From Podarcis raffonei (lineage: Eukaryota > Chordata > Lepidosauria > Squamata > Lacertidae), in assembly GCF_027172205.1 (NCBI RefSeq), contig NC_070611.1, positions 40,730,979 to 40,794,978 of the forward strand: a stretch of DNA of 64,000 bases, written 5' to 3'. The position numbers and the translations under genes were made by a program. Below the pieces are notes generated by a model. It saw only the letters and a list, made by a program, of their open reading frames with translations. It had not been told where the DNA came from and made no database searches. This document shows, piece after piece, positions 26,101-36,193 of the stretch (positions are counted from its first letter, which is position 1; each line of letters opens with the position of its first letter).

Positions 26101-29100
26101 AATGTGTTAAAAATACTACTGATACTGAAACCCTACAAGTTCCAGGTCAGTGATCTGTGCCAGTGCTGGCAATTGCTCCAATACAAACTCACTGTACTCA
26201 TGGCAGAGAAGCCCAAACCTGCTTAGTACACAGTGGAGTGACGCAGCCACAGTCACAAGGCCATTCAGTCCCAGAAGATCTGGGATCAAACAAAGAGAGC
26301 GGCAGAACTTTACTAGAAACATCTGTGTGTTGTCACTACGAAGGCAGAAGAGGAGGAGGAGTTTGGATTTGATATCCCGCTTTATCACTAACCTAAGGAG
26401 TCTCAAAGCAGCTAACATTCTCCTTTCCCTTCCTCCCCCACAACAAACACTCTGTGAGGTGAGTGGGGCTGAGAGACTTCAAAGAAGTGTGACTAGCCCA
26501 AGGTCACCCAGCAGCTGCATGTGGAGGAGAGGAGATGCGAACCCGGTTCACCAGATTACAAGTCTACCGCTCTTAACCACTATACCACACTGGCACCCAC
26601 CACTAAACTGACTAGCTACATAAGACTTGTCACTGAAATGCTAGTTTAGTGGTTCTGAACTACGTACAAACTAGTATACAGAAGGCCAAAAGAAAAACTA
26701 TTCTCAAATAGATTAATATGCTACAGTTTAGTACACCAGCTTAGCCTGGTGTGGCCTGTACAATCAGTGTTAGAAACTGGGATAGAAAAGCTAGGAGCCA
26801 AATGGCTTCTGGGACCTGGGTTGTGGGCCAAAACAGAATGTCTAGTTGCCATGGGGGAAGGGGTCAGCAACACTTTTTATTTATTATTTTGATAAGCATG
26901 AACTAATGCACAATTCACATAAGTGACACATTGTTAATATCACATTTTTAGCAGAAATTGTTAATACATGTTTAATTAAAGGTGAAGGTAAAGGGACCCC
27001 TGACAATTAAGTCCAGCCGCAAACGACTCTGGGGTTGCGGTGCTCATCTCGCTTTACAGGCCGAGGGAGCCGGCATTTGTCCGCTTCTGCAGACAGTTTT
27101 TCCAGGTCATGTGGCCAGCATGACTAAGCCGCTTAGTCATGTTTAATTAGGTGTTTATAATAAAAATATTGGTACCATACTTCAGTTTTTAGAACATTCT
27201 ACTCTTTATTGTTAAATTCCTTAACGTATTGTCTATTCTTAACATATACTGTACTTTGTAGCTTCAAAGCACATATATTTCAGTAATCCATGAGTGTCAG
27301 CCAGGCATAAAAAAGTGCACTCTGACTTTTTGAGGTGCTCACAAATGGAGAATCTTTCGGTGCAATATGCGCCTGGCACCCTGCTAATTTTGAACCCTGT
27401 GTACAATTCTATATTTTTCTACTGTGTCCTACCTTTCAAACAGATAATGCACATCACAAGAACTCAACTTCACACATACCCCAATTAACCAGGGTCCACA
27501 AACTTTGGCTTGGCTTACTAGCCAGCCATTGCTTGTTGCTGCCCTCATGCGTCATTTCTGTGCCTCAGAGCAAAAGGAGGGAAGGAGAGAAAGAAAAAAG
27601 GACCTAAGTTTGTTTAGTTTACAATGGAGTTTCTGCCTTTTGTAATAATGATGATGATGAAATACCCAATCCCCCTCTCCTACATTCTCTGCAATACACA
27701 GAAGGAAAGGCACTTGCCACTAAAATGATGTGTTCGGGTGAAGGGGCTGAGTTGGTCCAGGATCCATTGGATCCTGAGTGGGTCTCACTGACAACATCAG
27801 GCATGATAGTCCTGCCCCCCACTCAATCTTCTGTGGTGGCTACAATGGACAGCAGTGCTGTGTGGCCCTGCTGCTCAGCAAAGCCTGTGGGAGTTGGGAT
27901 TGTGCCTCAAGTCCTTTTGAGAGAGTGTGTTTTTAAAAACTATTTTTTGACTAGAAAGCCTTTTAACAAAAATTAGTGTATATATTGAGTCATTGCTCCA
28001 TGTTGGATGGGTATTTTGAATTGCAACTACTATTGACTCCTTGAGATGGTTAATCAAGGGCTCCATAAATCTCCTTTTGGGGGCTTCCCATGGGGAGGGG
28101 ATTCCACTGGCAGCTCTCCTTACATTCAGCTGACAGAAGGGGGAGTTTGAGTGCTAAGACTGATGCAAGATCCTGAGGGTGGGGGTTGAACTGCTCTGCC
28201 TATTTGCCACTTTCAAAATTATTTGGGCATAGCTGGGAAACTATTTGTCTCTTACTAACATTTCAGATCCCTGTAAATTTTCCAGCCCTGTTTTGTCTCT
28301 TGGTAAAATTTCGGATTCCTGTAAATTTCCCAACATTGTTTTTGTAACAAGACTCACTTAGGTTTTGCATTTATTTTGTGATTCTATACATGAGTAACAC
28401 AAGTATACAATCCGTTCAGAAATTAAGAGTTCAAGTTTGATGTAAGTTTGGTTATAGGTTAGAAATCACTTTCTAGGAAATATCAGCTTTCGGTTTCAAT
28501 TTTTGATAGGCTTGAAATCAATGCCTGGTGAGATCTCCTATCAAGTGGAAAAGCTAAGGTCTTTCATGGTTAGTTGCGCAGTTTCAGTAACTTGTGTAGC
28601 TCTTTGTTTCTCCATGTAACAAGGAGTGGAACTGAATCTGAGCTGCATCCCTTTTCACACTTGAGAGTGTATCCCACTGAACTCAGTGTGACTGAACTCA
28701 GTATTTCCAAGTCAAATGGGTATGTAGAATAAAAATAAGGTAAATACACAATGAATTTACTCATACTATAGTGAACATTTCTCTCAGCATACTGACCGTA
28801 GAACATTACATGTTTTTCCTTCAATAAAACTGAGAGAAATCAATGCCAAGTTTCCCATTAATATCCTAAGAGGCCTGCTGGATCAGAGATATAGTCCATC
28901 TAGTTCAGCATCCTGTTTCTGACAGTGGCCAACCAGATGCCTCTGCAAAGTTCACAAGCAGAACATGTCCACAAAAGCCCTCTTACTGTTGCTCATTCAA
29001 CTACTTAATCCTAAACATGTTTACTCCATGTTCCACAGACCTCAGTGGGACCTAACCCCCTGCTTAAGTACAATTTAGGGTTGCAAGTTGGCTGGAGCTT

Positions 29101-30677
29101 TCAACAGTATAAATTTAGCAGCAATTCTATGCACAAATAAGAACCGAGTACAATGTCTCAATCATACAAATCTTTTCCACAGCAACACTTACTGGAATCC
29201 AAGGCAACTGATTGAAAACACAGCCTTGTGACTTTTTCAGAGCACTGTTAAAATCATGTAACCCATAATCTGAAAACTCAGAATTACATATGAAGGGTGC
29301 ACTGCTGGAAGTGTAGCAGTGATAGTATCAACACACAAAGGGTGTTAGTTCTGGAAGCTCTTTATTTTAAATCAGATACTTCCTGTTTTTAACTTTTAAG
29401 CTACATGTGAAAAGAAAAATCGATACAATTTCATGACCATTTTTTGTGCTCCATAATACGCCAAACATGATAGTACCCAAAAACTCAAGAGAAGTATGTG
29501 CATATGTTTTATCTGGCAGCATAAAATCAAAACTTTCTGGGCCACATCCAGTGTTTTTCATACCTGTAGAAATGAATGGACCTAACTAACCTAGGTCTGT
29601 TCATTTTATTTATTACATTTATATCCCACCTTTCTTCCAAGGTGTTCAAATGTGCACAGTTCAGCCCTCTCCCAATTTCATCCTGACAACTACCTTGAGA
29701 GGCAGGCTAGGCGGAGAGACAGTGACTAGCCCATGGCCACCCAGTGAGTTGGGGACCAAAACCCCCGTCTCCCAGGTCCAACATTCTAGCTACTATATAC
29801 CACGTTGGCGCCAATGGGCCTACTCTGATTCAACGGATGCAACCCTCTCCCTAAAAAAAAGATTTTTTTTTTAAATGGCACTGCAACAAAACCTAGCTCG
29901 CATTTGGGGAGGGGAGAGAGCCTTGGCCAAGCCCATTCACTTCGGCCGGCGCTCTTGGGAACCACCACCGTACTGGCCAAACCTCGTGAGAAGATGAGCC
30001 AGCGGCGGACTCTGCTGCTGCCCGAGAGCCGACGCGAGGCTTAGGCAAAGCTGCGCCTGCCATGCGGGTGTCGTGCGCCGCTTCCCACCAGCTTGCCTGG
30101 GCCACTGCCAGGTCTCGCCCGCCTAGTTCGTGCGAGCGAGAGAGAGAGCCCGCCCCGGCCGCCTCCCTTCGCCCTGCCGCGGCTCAGCAGAGGCAGGGGC
30201 GCCGGCTGCAGCGGCGGAGAGGGCGGGGACCAGCACCGTGACTCGCGCGGCTCAGAACCCAGGCCCGGAAGGTGGCGGGGGGGGGGCGCCTTCCATCCGC
30301 CCTGCTTGCGGCTCCCATTCATTCCCGGCAGGCGGATGCTCGCAAGGCGCCGCCGCCGCCCCTCAGGCGCGCACCGGCTGGTCCCTCCCGCGATGGCTGC
30401 TGCCGTAGTCGCCACCAGGCCGGCCTCGCCCCCCGCGCCCTGCAGCGGCGGGGGAAGGAAGGAGGGCGAAGTCGCCGCCTGCCTGCCTGCCCCGCTCACC
30501 GGAAGCGCCGCGCTGCCCTCAGCGCTTTCCTCGGGGCTCCGGCGGCCCCGGGCCTGGGCGCGAGGCCCGGCGAGGCCTGCGCGCAGCTTGAGGGCCGAGC
30601 GGGACAAGGGGGTGGGGACAGGCCGGAGGAGGAAGGGGAGCGGGTACCTTGATGATCCTGCGGGGCAGCCCGGCCAT
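20197..30677 (-). CDS. UBE2N: Ubiquitin-conjugating enzyme E2 N (Ubc13), complete in four exons
   Basis: Reverse-strand coding exons are 30648-30677 ([10 protein letters not shown]), 21395-21641, 21089-21229 and 20197-20237, total 459 bp, giving 152 aa plus stop, the usual family length. All introns are GT-AG. With a UEV partner (UBE2V1 or UBE2V2) Ubc13 builds K63-linked ubiquitin chains in NF-kB signalling and DNA-damage tolerance. The E2 core shows the HPN motif ([16 protein letters not shown]) with catalytic Cys87 in RICLDIL, and the C-terminus ends RLYAMNNI. The protein looks identical to human UBE2N as I recall it. The second exon reads on into its intron for a further 36 codons before a stop, so an intron-retained transcript would give a truncated E2 lacking the C-terminal helices; I treat that as read-through, not an isoform. 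The gene is head to head with MRPL42 and tail to tail with NUDT4. Confidence 0.98.
22147..22586 (-). repeat. CR1-type/SINE tail, split by hAT copy A
   Basis: 22147-22173 (AATCATAGAACTGTGGAGTT and on) and 22557-22586 (AATCTAGTCCAACCCCCTAC and on) are the two halves of the same CR1-like 3' tail seen at 57751-57812, separated by the MITE at 22182-22548. Confidence 0.65.
22182..22548 (-). mobile_element. hAT-type MITE, copy A (367 bp)
   Basis: It is flanked by an 8-bp duplication, ACCCAATG at 22174-22181 and ACCCAAAG at 22549-22556 (7 of 8 match). Ends are CAGGGTTCAAAA and, on the other strand, AATGCTAGAAAC, short imperfect TIRs. It is reverse-complementary, end to end, to the element at 26765-27399. 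It sits inside a CR1-like/SINE tail, whose halves continue at 22147-22173 and 22557-22586. Confidence 0.75.
22590..23215 (-). mobile_element. L2-clade LINE fragment with reverse-transcriptase motif, reverse strand
   Basis: The reverse strand encodes [10 protein letters not shown] (the reverse-transcriptase catalytic ADD motif) and [17 protein letters not shown] further on, as in L2-clade ORF2. It is a different subfamily from the copy at 9241-10040. Decayed, with internal deletions. Confidence 0.8.
23712..23818. repeat. Fold-back repeat
   Basis: GCTGCAAGCACAATCTACGG on the left and GTTTAGGACTGCAGATTC on the right are inverted arms around AATAAGTCTCACTATGTTCT. Another piece, AAGTCCTATTGACTTCAATG, is nearby at 23961-23980. 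Confidence 0.5.
24319..24544. mobile_element. TA-flanked MITE (mariner/pogo-like), 226 bp
   Basis: Left end CGTTGGTACCTCGGGTTAAG and right end CCAAGGCACCACTG form diverged terminal inverted repeats with TA on each side. The interior repeats the words TTCTTAACCTGAA many times. Its termini are related to those of the element at 4439-4692. Nonautonomous, in UBE2N intron 1. Confidence 0.8.
26345..26595 (-). mobile_element. CORE-SINE (MIR-like), reverse strand
   Basis: On the reverse strand a tRNA-like head (TAGTGGTTAAGAGCGG) is followed by the CORE word GGTGACCTTGGGCTAGTCAC and a 3' part with AAAGCGGGATATCAAATCC. Nearly complete. Confidence 0.8.
26765..27399 (+). mobile_element. hAT-type MITE, copy B, with a nested SINE
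   Basis: Perfect 8-bp duplications TGTACAAT flank it (26757-26764 and 27400-27407). It starts CAGTGTTAGAAACTGG and ends TTTTGAACCCTG. Apart from a nested SINE (26979-27137) and roughly 75 extra bases near 27190-27265, it matches copy A along its whole length in the opposite orientation. Nonautonomous. Confidence 0.8.
26979..27137 (-). mobile_element. Partial tRNA-headed SINE nested in hAT copy B
   Basis: A 12-bp duplication CATGTTTAATTA lies at 26967-26978 and 27138-27149. The insert starts with the reversed 3' tail (AAGGTGAAGGTAAAGG) and lacks the tRNA-like head, so it is a 5'-truncated copy of the family seen whole at 33325-33686. Confidence 0.8.
28868..28985 (-). mobile_element. CR1 LINE 3' fragment, reverse strand
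   Basis: CTGCTGGATCAGAG, CATCTAGTTCAGCATCCTG and CAGTGGCCAACCAGATGCCT are hallmark words of the amniote CR1 3' region in antisense. Short and diverged; in UBE2N intron 1. Confidence 0.7.
29003..29082. repeat. Fold-back repeat
   Basis: TTAATCCTAAACATGTTTAC, then CTCAGTGGGACCTAA, then ACAATTTAGGGTTGCAA: same family as 17905-17995. Confidence 0.5.
29605..29815 (-). mobile_element. CORE-SINE (MIR-like), reverse strand
   Basis: Begins with the reversed tail TTTATTTATTACATTTATAT and contains AGTGACTAGCCCATGGCCAC, the antisense CORE, ending near CTACTATATACCACGTTGGC. Just upstream of the UBE2N CpG island. Confidence 0.8.
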
Positions 30678-30830
30678 CTTGTCTTATTGGGATTCAGGCT
30701 CCGCTGGGTCTCGGCTCCGCTCGGGGCTTACGCACTACCGGAAGGAGCTCTGCGCTTCACTTCCCGTGACGTCACCGGCAGCGCCTAGCGAGGCATGCTG
30801 GGAAGTGTAGTCCCGGCGCGGGCAGGTTTG
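29900..30830 (-). promoter_or_regulatory. UBE2N: CpG-island promoter of UBE2N
   Basis: CpG-dense sequence spans UBE2N exon 1 and the start of intron 1. Just upstream of the start codon (that is, at higher coordinates) lie an ETS/GABP-type ACCGGAAG at 30737-30744, a perfect palindromic CRE TGACGTCA at 30767-30774, and a ZNF143/STAF-type site at 30793-30814, which on the reverse strand reads ACTACACTTCCCAGCATGC. There is no TATA box. The start site is probably between about 30680 and 30760. Factor binding is inferred from the motifs only. Confidence 0.8.
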
Positions 30831-32312
30831 TCGTGGCCGCACCTTCCGAATTAACACAGGTGCTTCGTGTCAGGAGCTTCCGTGGAAGGCAGAGCGCCCT
30901 TCGTCAGAGACACACGAAGCGTTAGCCATAGAAGAATGTTGATATACACATTGCCGCGCCAAGAACCTGAGTTCTGTGAGAAATTTTTTTACCTGTCTTC
31001 CCTTGTTTTATGTATTTTATCCTGCTTCTGTTACTCATGGAAAATGCATTGAGCTGAGCAAGACGATGACTATATCGTAGATCGCCTCACACTTTCAGAC
31101 CTCACAATAAAACTTCTGCATCAGTTAACATACAAAAATGGAAGATACAAAATTCTTGAATATCTCTTCTAACAGGTAGGAAAACATGGTTACATTTGTT
31201 TAGGTAAGATTTGTACTCATATATTCATAGATCTCAACAACAAAAGCTACAGTTTCTGTAGCAATCTTATTTGCATCGGGGAGAGGGGAAACGAGCAATG
31301 TTCAAATGATTAAACTATATATCTGATTAATCAGCTCTTTCTGGATATCTCAATGTTAGTTACAAAATAATAAGGCATGCCATACTGTTTCAATTCCCTC
31401 TGAACCACAGGGACAGAGTAGGATATCGCTATCTCCTATCCAAAAGAGCTGAAAGTGTCACATTGAAACGTGCAAGAGTGGAATTTTGAAACATTTGGTT
31501 TGTTTACAGAGGTAGGGTAAAAGCCAAATGACAAAGGTGAGCTGGACTTATTGGCTACTGAAAGCAAATATTGAAAGTCTGTATCATTGATACACTGACT
31601 AACACAAGATCTAGCCTTGGCAAAACCATGTGAAAAATGCTGTGATTGAGAGAAAACCAGAGCGCCAATTTAGCAATTTAGCATCTTCACCCTTAAACTT
31701 ACATACTGATCTAAACAAAACCAACAATACAAAAGAGTTGGTACTGGGTGATGCAGGACACATATTAGCAGCTGAAAGAACATGCATATAGTTAGTGTGA
31801 GAGACAGCTACAAGTCCTTCATTCAGCTATACCCAAATACAAATTAAAGGAAATAAAGAACTCCATGCAGCTAGGGTGCCCAGATGAAAAAGAGGACAGG
31901 GTTCCTGCACTTATGTGCAGAAGAGGTGATTTTAGTAGCTTTAGCTTGCATGACAACAAGTTACAACTCCTGAAATTCCCGCTTCTGCATAACTTTGAAA
32001 GCTGCAAGCTTCCTGTTCTCTTTTCTATATCTTCCTTGAGGGTGTGCCAGAGGAAGAGGAGAGAGGAGGAGTGTGTGAACTGAAGGTTTGTCGCAGCTCA
32101 TTCCTGTCAAGTTAAACAATGGTCTGAATTCAGCCTGTGCAAATTTGTGTTCTGGATTTATTACAGTAGTTGTATTCCAAAAACAGCCCAATTCACCCTA
32201 TGCATTAATTTGATATCTGAATCAAGTCTATATAAAACTTAAGCCAGGTGACGTTCAAAACAATAGTAGTAAATTAATGATAACACAATTTTGCTACTTT
32301 CTTCAGTACCTC

Positions 32313-32482
32313 TGGGGAAGTGTTTTAACTCAATGATAGAGCATCTGTTTTGCATACACAAGGTACCAGGTTCAATCCCTAGATAGGGCTGAAACCCTGG
32401 AGAGCCATTTAATATCAGTGCAGACAATACTAAGATAGATTAGCTAGATGAACCAATGGCTTGACTCTATATAAGGCAGGAC
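32313..32482 (+). mobile_element. tRNA-Ala-headed SINE, forward strand
   Basis: The head resembles tRNA-Ala(TGC): TAACTCAATGATAGAGCATC, TTTTGCAT and ACCAGGTTCAATCCCT. The body then reads GAAACCCTGGAGAGCC and the tail GACTCTATATAAGGCAG. Confidence 0.75.
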
Positions 32483-33324
32483 CGATAATTAAGTACAAAA
32501 GTTGACTAGACTTCTACTCCTTGAGTAGTTGTGTGAAGGAAGAAATTCCAGCAAGTGCTGCCTTTTCTCAACTTTGCTTGACATGCAACACCACTAGAAA
32601 CCCCCACTTCTACACAAGAACAGTACAGTTCTAGTAAAGGCACTGCAATCCTGTCCTCTTTTGTACCTGTGTCAAAATTAAAATTTTCTTTGTATATGCT
32701 ACTGTTCGGCATCCACACAAACATAATGTTACCTCTCATTTTGCCTTTTGCCACCCTGCTAGTACTATTTTGGCCTAAACTCTGTAGCTTATGAAGGCTT
32801 TGCCATGAATTCTGAACTAAAGGTTTCTAATTGCTTTCCCCATTGTTTTTAAGTTTTTCCAAGTTTACGTAATCATAATCTAACTACTTGTAAGTGAGAA
32901 GCTGTCACAGAGAGAGAGGGAGGGAGGAAGAGAAATTTATTCCTAGAAGCAGATTCCTTTTAGATCTTCAACTGCAGTTAGCCCTGTAACTCAACTCCTT
33001 GCCCTTCAGTCACAAGCAGTGAAATTATATGCCAATCCCCTTTCCAAATTATCCTTGCTTCAACTTTGCTTCTTGCAAAGACTTTTTAAAGATACCAGTG
33101 ACATTCCAACTCAAGTGCGTAGCATTTGAAACTCTATTCATAGCCAAGAGCTACGCCAAAAATGAATCTGAGAAGATTTTAGGTTATTTTTTTAGAGCTG
33201 TCATGTTTGCATGAGCAGTTTGTTATACCATAGCAGCAAAAAGTCAGATTTGCGGAATTAATTCTGCTTCATATTGATTAAAGGGAAAGAGCTCTGCCTT
33301 TGATTCTATCTAATCACATATGCA

Positions 33325-33686
33325 GGACGTGGGTGGCGCTGTGGGTAAAACCTCAGCGCCTAGGACTTGCCGATCGCATGGTTGGCAGTTCGATTCCCCC
33401 AGCGGGGTGAGCTCCCGTCGTTCGGTCCCAGCTCCTGTCCACCTAGCAGTTCGAAAGCACCCTTAAGTGCAAGTAGATAAATAGGTACCGCTTTCTAGCG
33501 GGAAGGTAAACGGCGTTTCCGTGTGCTGCTCTGGTGCTGGTTCGCCAGAGCAGCTTCGTCATGCTGGCCACATGACCCAGATGTGTCTGCGGACAGCGCT
33601 GGCTCCCGGCCTCTAGAGTGAGATGAGCGCACAACCCTAGAGTCTGTCAAGACTGGCCCGTACAGGCAGGGGTACCTTTACCTTTT
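33325..33686 (+). mobile_element. Full-length tRNA-headed SINE, 362 bp
   Basis: A perfect 14-bp target duplication, TAATCACATATGCA, lies at 33311-33324 and 33687-33700. The head has polymerase III promoter-like boxes (GTGGCGCTGTGGG and GGCAGTTCGATTCC), and the tail ends in CTTTACCTTTT. Identical flanks suggest a recent insertion. I cannot assign the parent tRNA with confidence. Confidence 0.85.
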
Positions 33687-33892
33687 TAATCACATATGCA
33701 CATTTCTGCTACCATACCTGTGTAATCCACAACACTCTTCATAAGTGACTGAGTTGAATTCACAAAAATAGTGGCAAAAGTTGTATAAGTTGCCACCTAC
33801 AGTGTTCCTCAGCCTTTATTTAACAGCTGTCTGGCATGCAGAAATTTGTTAAACAAAGCATTTATCAACGTTTCAACCCCATACAAGGACCA

Positions 33893-34035
33893 CAGGAAGC
33901 TGCCTTACACTGAGTCAGACTATTGGCCATCTATTGCAGACACTGGCTGGCAGCAGCTCTCCAGGGGTTCAGACAGATGTCCTTCTACCTGGAAATGCCA
34001 GCCGTTAAATTAGGCACATGCAAAGCAAATCTTCT
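33893..34035 (-). mobile_element. tRNA-Ala-headed SINE, reverse strand, partial
   Basis: AGGAAGCTGCCTTACACTGA, AGCAGCTCTCCAGGGGTTCA and ATGCAAAGCAAATCTTCTCC are the antisense tail, body and head remnants of the family at 32313-32482. Confidence 0.7.
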
Positions 34036-34044
34036 CCCAAAGAG

Positions 34045-34240
34045 GGTAGTTGCCTTATACCGAGTTAGACCAAGCTCAGTATTGCCAACACTGACTGGTA
34101 GCAGCTGCCCAGCCCAGGCTTTCAGACAGGAATCTTTCCAAGCCCTACCTGAGGAGTTGAACCCGAGATTCCCCCACCATCACCACCAACAAGCAGATGC
34201 TTTTATGGTGAACTGTGCTCCTTCCCCAGAGCAGGGAAAG
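34045..34240 (-). mobile_element. tRNA-Ala-headed SINE, reverse strand
   Basis: A second copy in the same orientation directly follows the previous one: AGTTGCCTTATACCGAGTTA, ACTGACTGGTAGCAGCTGCC, GAGTTGAACCCGAGATTC and a head remnant AGCAGATGCTTTTATGGTG. It lies about 300 bp upstream of the MRPL42 promoter. Confidence 0.7.
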
Positions 34241-34499
34241 TCTTGCCTGCTCAAGTTAGGGTGAAGCAGTCGGCTGGAAGAGAAATGCCCCTGTACCACC
34301 TCTTTCTAGTTCTATGTATCAGTGTGGGTGGAAAGTTTCTATGCTCCTAAAAAATAAAAATAAAAACAGAGCAAAACCAGCAAGAGTCTTGTGACAAATT
34401 AAAGACTAACGTGCTTTGTTGTTTTTGCTGCAACCCACTAACAGGACCACTGTCTAAAATTAAAAACATGCAGTCTTAAAAACCTCAGCTGCTTTTTCA

Positions 34500-34670
34500 T
34501 TGGGCAGCCTTCGGAGGGCCCTTGCCAGGACTACATTTCCCAATGTGCTTTGGGGCTTAGGAGAGCAGCTCCCGGACGTTGCCTCGCGAGTTCCTTTTTG
34601 CCGTAAAGGAAGAAGTGGACGGTTCCTGCGAGAACGGCGAACTCCGTTGCTGCTGGGTTGGCTCGGCCGG
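34500..34670 (+). other. MRPL42: Probable MRPL42 promoter and noncoding first exon
   Basis: This is a CpG-rich stretch. A ZNF143/STAF-like site lies at 34528-34548 (core ACTACATTTCCCAATGTGC), and a strong splice donor, ccgg|gtaagc, at 34670/34671. A 5'UTR exon ending here and splicing to an acceptor just before the ATG at 37021 (candidate AG at 37001-37002) would match the human gene, whose start codon is in exon 2. There is no TATA box. The transcription start is not fixed by the sequence. Confidence 0.6.
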
Positions 34671-35940
34671 GTAAGCGGCTTCCTTCCTCCCTTCACCTTT
34701 TCCGACTTCGCCTCCTGGCCGCCTCGCCCTGGAAAGTGGGGGAGGCAGCCGGGGAGCAAGGAGAGCCTGACCTGTCGGTTTGGCGCTTGGGAATCCTCTC
34801 CTTGCTCCTGCCGGGGAAATCAGCGCCGAAAGCGAAAAGCCCCTATCCAAATCCTTTCCTGCGGTTGGGGCGCGATGAGGAGGCGAAGGGAAGCAAAAGC
34901 GCTTCCCCACGTGCAGAATGCCCCGGTCGGGTCATTAGGCGCGCGTGTTCACTTCTGCCTCCTCCGAGCAGCGATTTCACTGCGAGAGCAAAGCGGCCGT
35001 GGCTGAGCTGTTGTCAATGATGCCGCCGCACCCTGCCTTAAAATAGATCCGAGAAGTTCTAGCGTTGGGCTTTAGCGTTCTGACGACCGGTCGAATCATC
35101 CGGGTTCGTTTCTGCAGTGCGGCAAATACTTATTGGCTGGCTTGGATGGTTAGTTGCCGCTCTGGAGAGACCTTGGATCTGCATCTGAAAGCACACACAC
35201 GCGTGTACAGAAGCGAGCCTGAGGCGAATCAAGGCAGGCATAGGATATACGGTATACTGTTCTTGCTCGCTGCTAGGGGTGTAACCAGTGGAATTCAGTG
35301 TAAAGAACGTTGCCCGCATTCCCTATATGTGGTTTTGACAGCCTTGCACATGAATCCATGAAGGTTACTCGCTGCAACAAAAGTTTAGTGGCTCTTTGTT
35401 TAAAGTCTCTGTTGAAGGTTAATAAGCACGAAACAGCGTTGGTTGCTCTTTGGACTCTGTGGTAGTAGAAACCCTCTCCAGGACCACTTCCTGCCTCTCT
35501 CTGAATAAAGGACCCCTTCAGAGGGAGGCTTGGCTTGGGCCCACACTACATAGAAACCTGTTGCATCATTGCTAGCTCCTTCCTAACAGTAGCAAATGCT
35601 GTTTAAACAGTATTTGGTTGTAGCAGCAAAAGTGGTGCTGCTGCTCCATATCTGGTAGGAGGCTCCTGATAGTAGGGGGTCGCAGTGGGTGGCGGTGGCA
35701 GCAGCCACAGACAGCCCTGCAAGCAGCAGATGGGAGTGGAATCTGCCACCTGAGCCAGACCTGTCCATCATAGCTGATACCATCTTGCTGCTGAAGAAGG
35801 GTCTGGGAAGGAGAAAAATCACTTCTGAAAAATATCTTGCTGAACCTGAGTGAGCAGCATTCTGTCAACTAGCTGCTAATTGGGGCCAAGTTGTTCAAGA
35901 GTGTGGTGGCAGGCCAGCTCTAAACAGTCCTGCAAGCTAG

Positions 35941-35945
35941 GTGTG

Positions 35946-35976
<31 letters not shown>
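35941..35976. repeat. (TG)n microsatellite
   Basis: About 35 bp of alternating TG, with one early interruption, in the first intron of MRPL42. Confidence 0.95.
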
Positions 35977-35979
<3 letters not shown>

Positions 35980-36109
35980 ATCATCCTGTTCTGGTCTCCT
36001 TTTGGTTCCAAGCTAGATCCAGTTTATTTGTGGAAGGAGGTATTTGGAACCCTTTGATTATTGTACTGCTGTTTGCTGTTTTTATGTTGTATTTTTAATT
36101 GTTTTAAGG

Positions 36110-36193
36110 CTGCAATCCTGTACCCACTTACCTAGGAATCAGCTTCGTTGAAATCAGTGAGATTAACTTCTGAAAAGATGTACAGACTTGCAG
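36110..36193. repeat. Fold-back repeat
   Basis: Left arm GCTGCAATCCTGTACCCACT; right arm, reversed, CTGCAAGTCTGTACATCTTT; centre GTTGAAATCAGTGAGATTAA. The arms pair clearly. Confidence 0.6.

Larger units (their letters stand above)
21642..30647 (-). other. UBE2N: UBE2N intron 1 and what it holds
   Basis: The nine-kilobase intron contains two inverted hAT MITE copies (22182-22548 and 26765-27399), a reverse-strand L2-clade LINE fragment (about 22590-23215), a TA-flanked MITE (24319-24544), two reverse-strand CORE-SINEs (26345-26595, 29605-29815), a CR1 fragment (28868-28985) and several fold-back repeats. I see no host exon in it. Stretches at about 24.6-26.3 kb and 27.4-28.8 kb show nothing I can identify. 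Confidence 0.8.
30831..34499. other. Intergenic stretch between the UBE2N and MRPL42 promoters
   Basis: Contains SINEs at 32313-32482, 33325-33686, 33893-34035 and 34045-34240. The segment 30.9-31.85 kb is AT-rich unique-looking sequence. 31.86-32.2 kb (GGTGCCCAGATGAAAAAGAG and on) may be an old DNA-transposon remnant, but I could not confirm ends. No gene seen. Confidence 0.6.

Noticed and set aside
30093-30788. 231-codon forward open frame across the UBE2N promoter
   Set aside because: Same GC-island effect; it overlaps UBE2N exon 1 antisense and has no recognisable domain.
34500-35006. 168-codon forward frame at the MRPL42 promoter
   Set aside because: CpG-island frame; the MRPL42 start is clearly at 37021 with a mitochondrial targeting sequence.
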